From DAOUJW01 sp034422115 (GTDB lineage Bacteria > Chloroflexota > Dehalococcoidia > Lucifugimonadales > UBA2985), in assembly GCA_034422115.1 (NCBI GenBank), contig DAOUJW010000017.1, positions 62,001 to 126,000 on the forward strand: DNA of 64,000 nt. The letters are read 5' to 3'. The notes under the pieces are model-generated. The model saw nothing but the letters and a program-made list of their open reading frames with translations, searched no databases and was not told the DNA's origin. This document shows positions 7,434 to 15,979 of the stretch, piece by piece. The position numbers and the translations under genes were made by a program. Position 1 is the stretch's first letter. Each line of letters starts with the position of its first letter.

Positions 7434-9371
7434 TCACACTACGGCAAATGTGGCTAATATCTGCTCCTCAACATAATTCTTTAGCGAATCTATATCGGTG
7501 TAGAACCGAAAGCCTACTTCCCTGGCTCTTTTTTCAGTCTCTGCGTCTTCATCTATCAGGAGAGCCACTGGTTGGCTGAGTCCTTCTTGAAGCCCATCTG
7601 GCCAAGCCAAATCCAAAGTGGCTAACCACTGTTCGGTCGTCGCATTTACAATTTCGTATCCAAACTCCCCTGCAGGCAAGCCTTGCTCAATTATCCAGCG
7701 ATTGGCGTCTTGCAGAATCTCTTCTTCAGTGGTCAGGGGTCGAGGGGCGTGTTCGGTTCTATCCAACACTGAAGACACCGGTTCAATTTCAGGGACGGAA
7801 CCTTCTCGAAGGCTATCTAGAAAATCGTTTGCAGCTTGGGCAAGGAGTTCACGCCTGGCTGCCAAGAAGTCACGATAGTTCTCTATCTTCCAGAGATTAG
7901 GGTCCATAGGAATCCAGTGAGACTCTATTGAGCCGGGACTCTTTTCGACATAGTAAGGGATATATTCTGCTGGATCTCGATTGGAGACCTCGAGGTTACA
8001 TGCTTGTGTCAGGAATGTGAAGTTTGCTAGAGCATTGACTTCGTTGCGCTCGTAGCCTGCTTCATAAAGCCTAGACTTTGGGAATATGTGATGCAATTGC
8101 AGACTGCTAGAAGCACCTAGTAGGTTGCTAGAAAGTTCAAGGTCCAGACACCAGTCTCGTGAATGGTTGATTCTCGTTAGCATGTAGAGTAAGGGGTAGA
8201 ATCGCGTTGCTACGCTCCATCCCGAAAAATCGCTGGCGTTTACCTTAAGGTCGCCTCTGATCCGGCGTAGTTCGTCTATGAGTCGATCCAAACTACCATG
8301 AGTTTGCTCTATTGCTTCTAAATCTCGATTTAAGGTGGTCTCATTGTTTGCTGAGTAATGTCCCCAAAGTATCGTATGGACATACCAGTACAAGAGCCCG
8401 TCGCGCTCTTTGCGGTCGGCCAGTGTCCCATTCCGTTTTTCTAAATAACGTACCATCAGAGGGAAAGAGTAACGGCTTCCGAGGACGCGGTCGTGATCGA
8501 GACCAAGACGCGATGATATCAGATTGAGGAGGTAATCCACATGCTTTTCAGATTTCGTCAATCCGTTGCGGAAGTTAGTAGTGCTAACATCTGCGAGTGC
8601 ACTGAATAGTGCCTCTCCAGTTACCAAGCTGTTTATACACCTAAGTAGCCATTCTAATTTGAAGTCAAATCCTGCAGATCCCCATCGACCAAGCCTAGCT
8701 CTCATTTCTGTACGGGCTTCAGGCCATTCCGCGCATATCTTTGCTAATGCCAAGTCTCCTTTTGACAGTTTAGTCCCGCCGCTATTGACTCGGTTAAAGA
8801 TGTCCACAACCATATCTACAGTCTTGCCTTCCCCTGTAACGTTGTCAGCAAGCAGTTCTATGTCCTTTATGGTGGCGACTCTATTCAGCCTATCGATATA
8901 CTTAGCAATGTCAGGGGCAAGACTCGGGTTACCCTGTATCTGGTCGACAAACTTCCCGATGCCTTCCTTCATCAGTTCGGTGACACTAACCCAACCTGGC
9001 TCTTGGCTCATACGAGTGGATTGGTAGAACTGAAATGCCTCGGAATTCATATTGAAATATAACCCAGTGAACGTGTCGTTACCTTGAAAGAACGGTGGCT
9101 GATTGCCGCGTATGATGCCGTAGAGTGCAGTGATGCGTTGCTGTCCATCCAAGAGGAGGCTGACATATCCAGGCTGGAGGGGGCCGTCTCCACGGGCGGT
9201 GACATTTTCTGTCCTTGTCACCCAGATTAACAAGCTACCAACCGGGTGTCTCTGGTATAGTGAGTCCATCAGTCCTCTGACTTGCTCTCGATTCCAGACG
9301 TAGCCTCTCTGGAACGCTGGTAGTGCAATGGCTCCGTTATCGATCTGGTCCAATATCGTGCTTATTTTCAC
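7434..9371 (-). CDS. DUF262/HNH protein, GmrSD-like nuclease
   Basis: The protein has 645 residues. The N-terminal DUF262 (ParB-like/GmrS-type) domain is clear: IALPAFQRGYVWN at residues 15-27, LIWVTR, and LLLDGQQRITALYG near 91-104, the motif that binds and hydrolyses NTP in GmrS. The C-terminal half has an HNH-type nuclease core (LQLHHIFPKSRL near residue 425, then NALANFTFLT and NLEVSNRDP), as in GmrD/DUF1524-type domains. GmrSD enzymes are type IV restriction systems against modified phage DNA. A further C-terminal segment follows. The gene is clearly more AT-rich than its neighbours and stands alone, which suggests transfer. The target DNA modification is unknown. Confidence 0.85.
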   Translation of the reverse strand: MKISTILDQIDNGAIALPAFQRGYVWNREQVRGLMDSLYQRHPVGSLLIWVTRTENVTARGDGPLQPGYVSLLLDGQQRITALYGIIRGNQPPFFQGNDTFTGLYFNMNSEAFQFYQSTRMSQEPGWVSVTELMKEGIGKFVDQIQGNPSLAPDIAKYIDRLNRVATIKDIELLADNVTGEGKTVDMVVDIFNRVNSGGTKLSKGDLALAKICAEWPEARTEMRARLGRWGSAGFDFKLEWLLRCINSLVTGEALFSALADVSTTNFRNGLTKSEKHVDYLLNLISSRLGLDHDRVLGSRYSFPLMVRYLEKRNGTLADRKERDGLLYWYVHTILWGHYSANNETTLNRDLEAIEQTHGSLDRLIDELRRIRGDLKVNASDFSGWSVATRFYPLLYMLTRINHSRDWCLDLELSSNLLGASSSLQLHHIFPKSRLYEAGYERNEVNALANFTFLTQACNLEVSNRDPAEYIPYYVEKSPGSIESHWIPMDPNLWKIENYRDFLAARRELLAQAANDFLDSLREGSVPEIEPVSSVLDRTEHAPRPLTTEEEILQDANRWIIEQGLPAGEFGYEIVNATTEQWLATLDLAWPDGLQEGLSQPVALLIDEDAETEKRAREVGFRFYTDIDSLKNYVEEQILATFAVV

Positions 9372-9427
9372 CCTGAAACCTCAACTCTCAGCATATGCGC
9401 AATTTTTACTCATTAAGAAAACGTGTG

Positions 9428-10366
9428 TCAAGGAACACTGAACTCATTATCCCCGCCCGCCCCGCTCCGCGGGTCCAGCCGGTCGCGGAGGGCGTCGCCC
9501 AATAGGGCGGAGCTGAGCACCGTGAGGGTCAGTAGCAGGCCGGGGAATATGGTGGCCCAGGGCGCGGCCTCAAAGTACTGGCGCGACCCCTCCTCCAGCA
9601 TCCGGCCCCATGACGGGAATGGCGGCGGCACTCCCAGGCCCAGGAAGCTCAGGGCGGTCTCGGCGACGACGGCGGCCCCGAAGTAGCCCGTCACCTGCGC
9701 CAGCACCGGCGGGAAGCTGTTGGGCATCAGGTGTCGCAGGATGACTCTGTGAGGCGGCGCGCCGATGACCATCGCCGCGTCCATGTACAGCTCCTCCCTG
9801 ACCTGCAGAGCGCCGGCCCTTGAGAGTCGCGTTACCTGGGGCGTCATCGCCACGGCCAGGGCCACGACCACGGAGTTGGCCGACGGCCCAAGGGCCACGA
9901 CCATGACTATGGCCAGCACCAGCAGCGGAAAGCCAAGCAGGGTGTCGACGGCCCTCTGGACAACCAGGTCGAAGGGGTTGCCACAGTAGGCCGACAGCGT
10001 GCCAAGGCCCACACCGGCCACCGACGCTATGCCCACCGACAGCAGCCCCACGTAGAGGGACGCCCGGGAGCCGTGCACCACGCGGCTGAAGACGTCGCGC
10101 CCAAAGCCGTCGGTGCCGAAGAAGGCGTCGGTCCCCGGCGGTCGCAGGCGGCGGGCCACGTCCTGCGCAACGGGGTCGTGGGTCGCGATCAGGTCGGCCA
10201 GGAGCGCCATCGTCACAATGGCGGCCAGTATCAGCAGGGCGGCGAAGGCCACGGGCCGCGCCCTCGCAAAGCGCCACGTGCCAATGGCCGCCCTTGCCAG
10301 CAGGCGAGCGTTTGAGCGCGCGGGGTCTGAGTCGCTTCGATTACTCTGTCTCATTTCAGGACGCAC
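9428..10366 (-). CDS. Peptide/nickel-type ABC transporter permease, DppC-like
   Basis: A 312-residue inner-membrane permease with about six helices. After an N-terminal DppC/OppC-type helix comes FFGTDGFGRDVFSRVVHGSR (near 90-109), the signature of the OppBC permease N-terminal region. The EAA loop for ATPase contact reads YMDAAMVIGAPPHRVILRH near residue 195. It overlaps the upstream DppB-like gene by about 11 nt if the GTG at 10366 is used, or by none if the ATG at 10354 is used. It forms an import complex with that gene and probably with the binding protein at 11699. The two ATPase genes normally found in such operons are absent here. Confidence 0.9.
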   Translation of the reverse strand: MRPEMRQSNRSDSDPARSNARLLARAAIGTWRFARARPVAFAALLILAAIVTMALLADLIATHDPVAQDVARRLRPPGTDAFFGTDGFGRDVFSRVVHGSRASLYVGLLSVGIASVAGVGLGTLSAYCGNPFDLVVQRAVDTLLGFPLLVLAIVMVVALGPSANSVVVALAVAMTPQVTRLSRAGALQVREELYMDAAMVIGAPPHRVILRHLMPNSFPPVLAQVTGYFGAAVVAETALSFLGLGVPPPFPSWGRMLEEGSRQYFEAAPWATIFPGLLLTLTVLSSALLGDALRDRLDPRSGAGGDNEFSVP

Positions 10367-11309
10367 GGGGGTCTACAAGCCGGTTGATGGTGTCCACAAG
10401 CAGGTTGACCAGCAGGGAGAGAAACACGAGCAGGGTGGCCAGGCTCTGGATGACGGGGTAGTCACGGGCGAGGGCGGCGTGAACGAGGCCGCGGCCAATG
10501 CCCGGCAGCCCGAAGATGGTCTCCAGGATGAGCGCGCCGCTGAGCAGAGCGCCTAGCTGAAGGCCAATCATGGTGACGGCGGGGACAAGGGCGTTGGGAA
10601 GGGCGTGCTGCCACACGACGGCTCGCTCCGGCAGCCCCTTGCCGCGGGCGGTTGTGATATAGGTGCGGCTCAGGGCCTCCAGCACGCTGGAGCGGGTGAC
10701 GCGCACCAGGTGGGAGCTCTGCTCCCAGGCAAGGATCAGGGCGGGCCAGACCATCTTCTGCGCGTGGGTCCAGGGGTCGGCCCAGGGCGCGGCGTAGACG
10801 ACCGGCGGCGACCATCGGAAGAAGATGAGCAGGCACAGGATGGTCAGCAGCGCGACCCACAGGCTGGGGATGGCCAGGCCGCCGAGGGTGGTGATGCGCA
10901 CCACGTAGTCCGACCACCGGTTGCTCCTGGCGGCGGCCAGCACTCCCAGGGGCAGGGAGACGGCCACGGACAGCAGGAGGGTGTAGCCGGCCAGCAGTGC
11001 GGTCACGGGCAGCTGCCGCCCGACTATGGAGCTTATCGGCTCCCGGGTCTCCAGGGAGCGGCCCCCGAACTCGCCGTTGACCATGCTCCACAGCCAGCGG
11101 CCGTACTGGACGGCTAGAGGGTCGTTGAGGCCAAGCTCCTCCTCCAGCGCCTGGCGTACCTCCGGGTTGACCACGGTGTCGCCGGAGCCGCCCAGGATGA
11201 CGAGAACGACGTCGCCGGGCAGCGCCCGCATGACCAGGAAGACCACCAGGGACGCGGCCAGGAGCGTGGGGAGTATGAGGGCCAGCCTCAGGGCTATGTG
11301 TTTACGCAT
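10356..11309 (-). CDS. Peptide/nickel-type ABC transporter permease, DppB-like
   Basis: A 317-residue permease. It opens with a typical DppB/OppB start (RLALILPTLLAASLVVFLVM, then RALPGDVV) and has RQALEEELGLNDPLAVQYGR. The EAA loop is near RTYITTARGKGLPERAVVWQ. It is the first gene of a two-permease unit. Upstream, 390 bp packed with repeats separate it from the gene for the binding protein on the same strand, so the original operon may have been split by repeat insertion. The substrate is probably a peptide or similar small compound. Confidence 0.9.
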   Translation of the reverse strand: MRKHIALRLALILPTLLAASLVVFLVMRALPGDVVLVILGGSGDTVVNPEVRQALEEELGLNDPLAVQYGRWLWSMVNGEFGGRSLETREPISSIVGRQLPVTALLAGYTLLLSVAVSLPLGVLAAARSNRWSDYVVRITTLGGLAIPSLWVALLTILCLLIFFRWSPPVVYAAPWADPWTHAQKMVWPALILAWEQSSHLVRVTRSSVLEALSRTYITTARGKGLPERAVVWQHALPNALVPAVTMIGLQLGALLSGALILETIFGLPGIGRGLVHAALARDYPVIQSLATLLVFLSLLVNLLVDTINRLVDPRAS

Positions 11310-11344
11310 GTCGCAATATTATACGACCCTGGCCCTGGCTTCAC

Positions 11345-11690
11345 CCCATTCCCGCTCATGGTGAGCTTGTCGAACCAGAGCGGGCATACTACGGCCTTGA
11401 GGCTTCCGCTCATACCCTTCGACAGGCTCAGGGTGAGCGGGAAGGTGTTGCCCTTTGACAGGCTCAGAGCCTGCCCCGCCTCTTGCCCGCTCATAGCCTG
11501 CCCCGTACTTGATACGGGGGTGAGCTTGTCGAACCAGGGCGGGCATACTACGGTCATGAGGCTCCCGCTCATACCCTTCGACAGGCTCAGGGTGAGCGGG
11601 AAAGGGGTACTACTGCCTTGAGGCTCCCGCTCTTACCCTTCGACAGGCTCAGAGCCTACCCCGTACTTGATACGGGGATGAGCGGGCTAG
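11345..11690. repeat. Cluster of family A repeats with nested mini-elements
   Basis: This stretch holds two full family A REP-pairs and one partial one. Two exact 24-nt inserts starting AGCCT and ending GATACGGG interrupt family A arms, at about 11495-11518 and 11652-11675. Comparing interrupted arms with the intact arm at 11346 shows that nothing else changed apart from one base. There is no coding signal. The cluster separates the binding-protein gene from its permease genes. Confidence 0.85.
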
Positions 11691-11698
11691 TGGCAGCT

Positions 11699-13540
11699 CT
11701 AGCCCTTCCCGTCCAGCCGCACCGTGGCAAAGTCCGTGTTGGTGTGGCCGTCCTCCGTGGGGATGGCCAGGCCCCTGACGTAGCTGCGGTACGGCACAAC
11801 ATTGATTGACTCTGCAATGGGCACAATGTAGGTCTGCTCCACAAACAGGTAGCGTTCAACGTCCCGCCACGCCTCCACGCGCCGCTCAAAGGTCAGCGAC
11901 TCCCGCAGCAGGCGATACAGGTCGTCCACCCGCTCGTCCTCGTGCTTGGCGTAGGCGTCCGGGTTCCGGCTGTAGCGACCGTAGACCGACTCCGTGCCCT
12001 CCGGTATGGGCGACGGCGTGAGCCGACCCTGCTGGCTGTCGTAGTCCAGGCTCAGGCGCGCCCTGTTCCACTCGCCCTCCTCTATCAGCTGTAGCCGCAG
12101 ATCGATGCCCAGGCCGGCAAGCTGCGCCTTCAGAAACTCGCAGGTTGCCGTGTTCAGGGCGCGGCACAGGTGGCCCATCTGGAAGCCGTCGGCGTACCCT
12201 GCCTGGGCCATCAGGCGCTTGGCCTCCGCCTGCTTCTCCTCCAGCGGCCCGATGTCGAACTTGGGCCAGTTGATGAAGTGTCTTGGAATGGGGATGTTGG
12301 GCGGCCCCAGGTCCGGGGACGTCCAGCCAAAGCCGCCCAGGGCCGACGCAATGGCAGGTGGCTTGTCGACCCACAGGGCGATGGCGCGCCTCACCATAGG
12401 GTCCTGCCAGGGGCCGGGCTTCAGCACGTTGAAGGCCAGGCGGAAGTTGCCGCCCTCCATCTCCGCAAAGAACACGTCGCTTCCAAGGTCGCGGACGTAG
12501 CCGTCCTTGCGCTCTGCGGTCAGGTAGTGTCCCTGGCCTCGTGCGCCGCCGTCCAGCCGCCCCGTGCGGAAGGCCACGTCCATGGTGAAGGCGTCGGGCA
12601 TGACCACGTAGTCTATGCCGTCAAGGTAGGGCAGGGGAGTGTCACCGTCAGCCTTCTCCCAGTAGCTATCGAAGCGACTTACGCTGACCACGCTGCCGCG
12701 CTCGTTTCGCTCAATGCGGAAGGGGCCCGCGCCCACCAGCCCGATGTCCACGGGGCTGATGCTAGCCTCTCCGTCCTGAAGGCGCTGCTGCATCAGGTGG
12801 CGGGGGTGCGCAATGCGGAAGCGGGGGTTGGCAAGCACGTCTAGGAAGTGGGGATTGCGATGGCGGAAGGTGATCTGGAGGCGGTCGTGGGGCAGCGCCT
12901 CTATGCTTTCGACGTCTCCCAGCTCACCCTTGAAGTAGGCCGGGGCGCGGATGCCGTTGCTGGTGGCGCTGCCGTGGTAGACCAGGTCAAACCAGAACTT
13001 GGCGTCGTCCACGGTAAAGGGCGCGCCGTCGTGCCAGTACACGTCCTCGCGGATGGTGAAGGTCCACTCCCTGAAGTCCGGGCCCGCCACCCACTTTGAG
13101 GCCAGGTAGGGGCATATCACGTACATGTTGTCCCGGCAGCGCATCACCAGGTTGCCGGGGCCGAAGAGCGCGCCGCCGACGTGGTGAAGCGCGATGCTGC
13201 TTGTGCGAAGGGTGTCGAAGCCGGCGGGAGGGTCGCCGCGGTTGGCCAGGGTCAGCGTGCCGCCGTACCCCTCGCCAAGAGCGACCGGTGGGGTCGCGAC
13301 AGGCGTGGACGTGGGTACGGCCCGGGCCGTGGGCGACGACTGCGGCGCGCCCGGCGCGAGGGTCGGCGGGGGCTGGCCGGGGGTGGCAGTGGGCTCGCCG
13401 CCGCACGAGAGCGCGATGCTCGCCAGGGCCAGGAGCGCTGCGAGAGCTATGAGGCTGGGGAGTGCGCTCTTTTTGAGTATCCCTTCCCCCGCTTGCGGGG
13501 GAAGGTTTGGATGGGGGCAAATGTAGCTATGTTCATTCAA
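11699..13540 (-). CDS. ABC transporter substrate-binding lipoprotein, family 5
   Basis: A 613-residue protein of the DppA/OppA class that captures solute outside the membrane. The lipoprotein signal is clear: hydrophobic LIALAALLALASIALSC, with the lipid-modified Cys near residue 46, then a Pro/Thr/Ala-rich linker. Typical family 5 segments follow: ANRGDPPAGFDTLRTSS, YLASKWVAGPDFREWTFTIR and VYWHDGAPFTVDDAKF. No ATG, GTG or TTG lies close before the signal peptide. The only in-frame start is the ATG at 13540, inside a family B repeat, which adds some 20 odd residues (CPHPNLPPQAGEG) ahead of the signal. Partners are the permeases at 10356 and 9428. Confidence 0.9.
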   Translation of the reverse strand: MNEHSYICPHPNLPPQAGEGILKKSALPSLIALAALLALASIALSCGGEPTATPGQPPPTLAPGAPQSSPTARAVPTSTPVATPPVALGEGYGGTLTLANRGDPPAGFDTLRTSSIALHHVGGALFGPGNLVMRCRDNMYVICPYLASKWVAGPDFREWTFTIREDVYWHDGAPFTVDDAKFWFDLVYHGSATSNGIRAPAYFKGELGDVESIEALPHDRLQITFRHRNPHFLDVLANPRFRIAHPRHLMQQRLQDGEASISPVDIGLVGAGPFRIERNERGSVVSVSRFDSYWEKADGDTPLPYLDGIDYVVMPDAFTMDVAFRTGRLDGGARGQGHYLTAERKDGYVRDLGSDVFFAEMEGGNFRLAFNVLKPGPWQDPMVRRAIALWVDKPPAIASALGGFGWTSPDLGPPNIPIPRHFINWPKFDIGPLEEKQAEAKRLMAQAGYADGFQMGHLCRALNTATCEFLKAQLAGLGIDLRLQLIEEGEWNRARLSLDYDSQQGRLTPSPIPEGTESVYGRYSRNPDAYAKHEDERVDDLYRLLRESLTFERRVEAWRDVERYLFVEQTYIVPIAESINVVPYRSYVRGLAIPTEDGHTNTDFATVRLDGKG

Positions 13541-13583
13541 CCCATCACCCCCATCTCAATCTTCCCCCTCAAGGGGGAAGAGG
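13482..13583. repeat. Family B repeat overlapping a gene start
   Basis: Left hairpin CCCCCGCTTGCGGGGG, then GATGGGGGCAAATG, CACCCCCATCTCAATC and right hairpin CTTCCCCCTCAAGGGGGAAG. It has no 24-nt insert, unlike the copy at 6625. It contains the ATG and first codons of the binding-protein gene on the minus strand. Confidence 0.85.
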
Positions 13584-13659
13584 TCTGGTTGCATGACCAA
13601 GGGGCTGTGCGGTGCTCTCCGGTACGAGGGAATACAAAGGCTAAGGAGGCTCAGTGCTT

Positions 13660-14217
13660 TCAGCTGTAGTCGGAAAGCTCAACCAGCCAGGCGCGTTTCT
13701 CAGTGGGCGTGAGCTCCAGGATGGCCACCTGGCCCAGCCTTCGGACCTGCATGGGGAGCGTCGGGCTTCCGGGGTTGATGAACAGCACTCCCTGGTGTTC
13801 CTCTACCACGGCCTCGTGGGTGTGCCCGAACACAACTATGTCTGCGGGCCTCTTGAAGAAAGCCTCCACCGCTTTGGGGATGGAGAACGAGGCCGGCAGC
13901 CGGGCCGCGATTACCCCGTTTCTCACCTCATCGGAGAATCCCGGCAGCATCAGGTCGTGGACCATGCCAATGGTGTGGCCCTCCAGCCCCAGGACCTGCA
14001 TCTCCTCAACCCTGTCGTCGTGCTCAAAGTGGGCCCGGGCCCCAAGCTCCACGCCCTTCACGGGCGCAATGCGCTCCAGCCAGTCTATGCAGGCGGGCTG
14101 GTATATGTCACCGGCGTGAAGGATCAGGTCGACGCCCTTGAAGGCGGGGATGATCTGCTCTGGCGGCTCTTTCGCTGCCGATGGAGTGTGGGTGTCCGAA
14201 ATCAAGCCGATTCTCAT
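13660..14217 (-). CDS. YfcE/MJ0936-type metallophosphoesterase
   Basis: A 185-residue protein with the complete metal-binding pattern of this phosphodiesterase family: LISDTHTP at residues 4-11, ILHAGDIY near 31-38, a central His (MVHDL), VVFGHTHEAV near 128-137 and FINPGSPTLP near 146-155. Members hydrolyse phosphodiesters with two divalent metal ions, but the natural substrate is mostly unknown. The central GNHD motif is changed: the segment around GVELGARAHFEHDD lacks the usual GNCD/GNHD, as in part of the family. The gene is monocistronic, on the minus strand. Confidence 0.87.
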   Translation of the reverse strand: MRIGLISDTHTPSAAKEPPEQIIPAFKGVDLILHAGDIYQPACIDWLERIAPVKGVELGARAHFEHDDRVEEMQVLGLEGHTIGMVHDLMLPGFSDEVRNGVIAARLPASFSIPKAVEAFFKRPADIVVFGHTHEAVVEEHQGVLFINPGSPTLPMQVRRLGQVAILELTPTEKRAWLVELSDYS

Positions 14218-14346
14218 TGTTTGAAGACCACTCGGAGCATTGTAACTGCGCTATGGCGACGCGTCAAACCCTGTGCTTGAGACCACGTGGCGAAAGGGTA
14301 GTATAATGTGACATCAAGGTATCGACAGATTCAGGGAGTTGTAGAC

Positions 14347-15468
14347 ATGGGTGTAGAGCACGTAGAGCAAGCTTTAAGAGACGGGTTGGTCAAGATACGT
14401 TCCCAACAATTGGCCAATGAAGCGCAAGTAAAGCAGGCAGTGATCCTGCCGATTCTGCGCGCATTGGGTTGGGACTATGCCGACCCCAGCGAGTTTGTGC
14501 CGGAGTATGGGGTGGGAACGGAGAATGGAAGGGGCTCAGTAGACTATGCTCTGTGTAGAACGTCGCCTTCTCCACTTCCACTTGTATTTATCGAGACCAA
14601 GAAGCTAGGTAATGTGGACGTTGCTGGGGAGGACCAACTCTTCAGATACGCTGCAAATCAGGGGGTTCCTTTCCTCGTCCTAACAGATGGAGATGTTTGG
14701 AACTTTTACCTTTCTATGGCTGTTGGCTCACCAGCTGAGCGGATAGTGTATAGAGCAGAACTGAGGCAGGAAGAAAAACTGAGTGAATACGCAGCGTTCT
14801 TTAAGAAATACTTAGAGAAGGAAAGAGTCCTCTCTGGGAAGGCAAAACAGGACGCGGAGCAGGACAAAGAGAGTGAGGCAAACAGACTCACCGCACAGAA
14901 TGCTATTCCTGGTAGTTGGCAAGGGTTGCTGAATGAGCCGGATAATAAACTAGTAAATCTTTTGATTGATGCGGTGGAAAAGAACTGCGGGATTAGGCCA
15001 GAACAAGAGGCTATAGAGACATTCTTGAAAGGTCAACAATTTGTAACTCCTCAGGTGACCACGCCTAAGCTTAGTCCATCCTCGACGTACGTAGAGACTA
15101 AACCCGTTGCCCCGGTCAATACGCAAAAGAGAAGCAAGATAGTTGGTTTCGTACTTGATGGTACACGGCGAGATTGCAGGAATGGCATTCGGACAATTGC
15201 CGAAATACTTGTAGAGTTCCAAAAGCGTGACCCTACCTTCATGACGCGCTTCGCCCCACGTACGATTGGCCGGAACCGTCGTCTGGTGGCGCAAAAGCCA
15301 GAAGCCATTTATGACAATGCAAATCTTCAGGATGAGGTGCTTGATCTTGGAAACGGATGGTGGCTGGCAACGAACATTTCAACGAAAACCATTAGACAAA
15401 GTATTAATCTTGCTTGTGGAGTCGCAAATTTGCGCTTTGGTACACAATTGACACTTATTGAAAGATAA
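14347..15468 (+). CDS. HSDR_N-type (type I restriction R N-terminal-like) nuclease protein
   Basis: The ATG at 14347 follows AGGGAG at good spacing; a GTG further upstream is less likely. The 373-residue protein begins with a domain like the N-terminus of HsdR. It has NEAQVKQAVILPILRALGWD, then FVPEYGVG, a VDYAL strand with the Asp, and VFIETKK with the Glu-x-Lys. Together these form a PD-(D/E)XK nuclease core, followed by ADEDQLFRYA-like and VLTDGDVWNFYL segments. There is no helicase domain. The C-terminal region (IVGFVLDGTRRDC onwards) looks like a separate beta-rich domain. The gene is AT-rich beside its neighbours and alone, so probably acquired. A defence role is inferred. Confidence 0.75.
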   Translation: MGVEHVEQALRDGLVKIRSQQLANEAQVKQAVILPILRALGWDYADPSEFVPEYGVGTENGRGSVDYALCRTSPSPLPLVFIETKKLGNVDVAGEDQLFRYAANQGVPFLVLTDGDVWNFYLSMAVGSPAERIVYRAELRQEEKLSEYAAFFKKYLEKERVLSGKAKQDAEQDKESEANRLTAQNAIPGSWQGLLNEPDNKLVNLLIDAVEKNCGIRPEQEAIETFLKGQQFVTPQVTTPKLSPSSTYVETKPVAPVNTQKRSKIVGFVLDGTRRDCRNGIRTIAEILVEFQKRDPTFMTRFAPRTIGRNRRLVAQKPEAIYDNANLQDEVLDLGNGWWLATNISTKTIRQSINLACGVANLRFGTQLTLIER

Positions 15469-15514
15469 TCGTCTTCCAACTCAAGCCCAAATAGAGTCGG
15501 ACGGAGGCGTAGTT

Positions 15515-15973
15515 ATGGAAGCAAAGGACATTATGACAAGCCCGGTGGTCACTATCTCGGCGGAGGCGACCGTTGGGGAGGCTGCCAAAACCATGATTGA
15601 GATGGGCCCAAGCTGCCTCCCAGTGCTGGACGACTCGGGGCAGCTGGCGGGCATCCTGACGCACACCGACTTCGGCTTTCAGCGCAAGTTCCTGCCCATG
15701 GCCCCCAACCCCATGTACACGCTGATGGGCGTCTGGGTCCAGCCGGACTCCCTGGAGGAGGTGGCCAGGACCGTGAGCGTCAGGAAGGTGAAGGAGGTGA
15801 TGAGCAGCCCGGTGGTCACCATCCAGGAGGACGCAACGATATCACAAGTGGCGGACGTGATGCTTCAGAAGGGAATAAACAGGCTGCCGGTGATGCGGGG
15901 CAAGGAGCTTGTGGGCGTTATCACCAGGCACGACATGGTGAAACTGATGATGATGGAGCTGGCCAAGGACTAG
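15515..15973 (+). CDS. Two-CBS-domain protein
   Basis: The start is the ATG at 15515 after CGGAGGCG; the frame runs further upstream without a ribosome site. The 152-residue protein consists of two CBS domains. The first has AKDIMTSPVVTISAEATVGE and LPVLDDSGQLAGILTHTD; the second has VKEVMSSPVVTIQEDATI and LPVMRGKELVGVITRHD. CBS pairs bind adenosine nucleotides and act as energy or ionic sensors. It lies six bases before the VIT-type transporter gene and is probably co-transcribed with it, so it may regulate that transporter; that is inference. Confidence 0.9.
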   Translation: MEAKDIMTSPVVTISAEATVGEAAKTMIEMGPSCLPVLDDSGQLAGILTHTDFGFQRKFLPMAPNPMYTLMGVWVQPDSLEEVARTVSVRKVKEVMSSPVVTIQEDATISQVADVMLQKGINRLPVMRGKELVGVITRHDMVKLMMMELAKD

Positions 15974-15979
15974 CCATCG

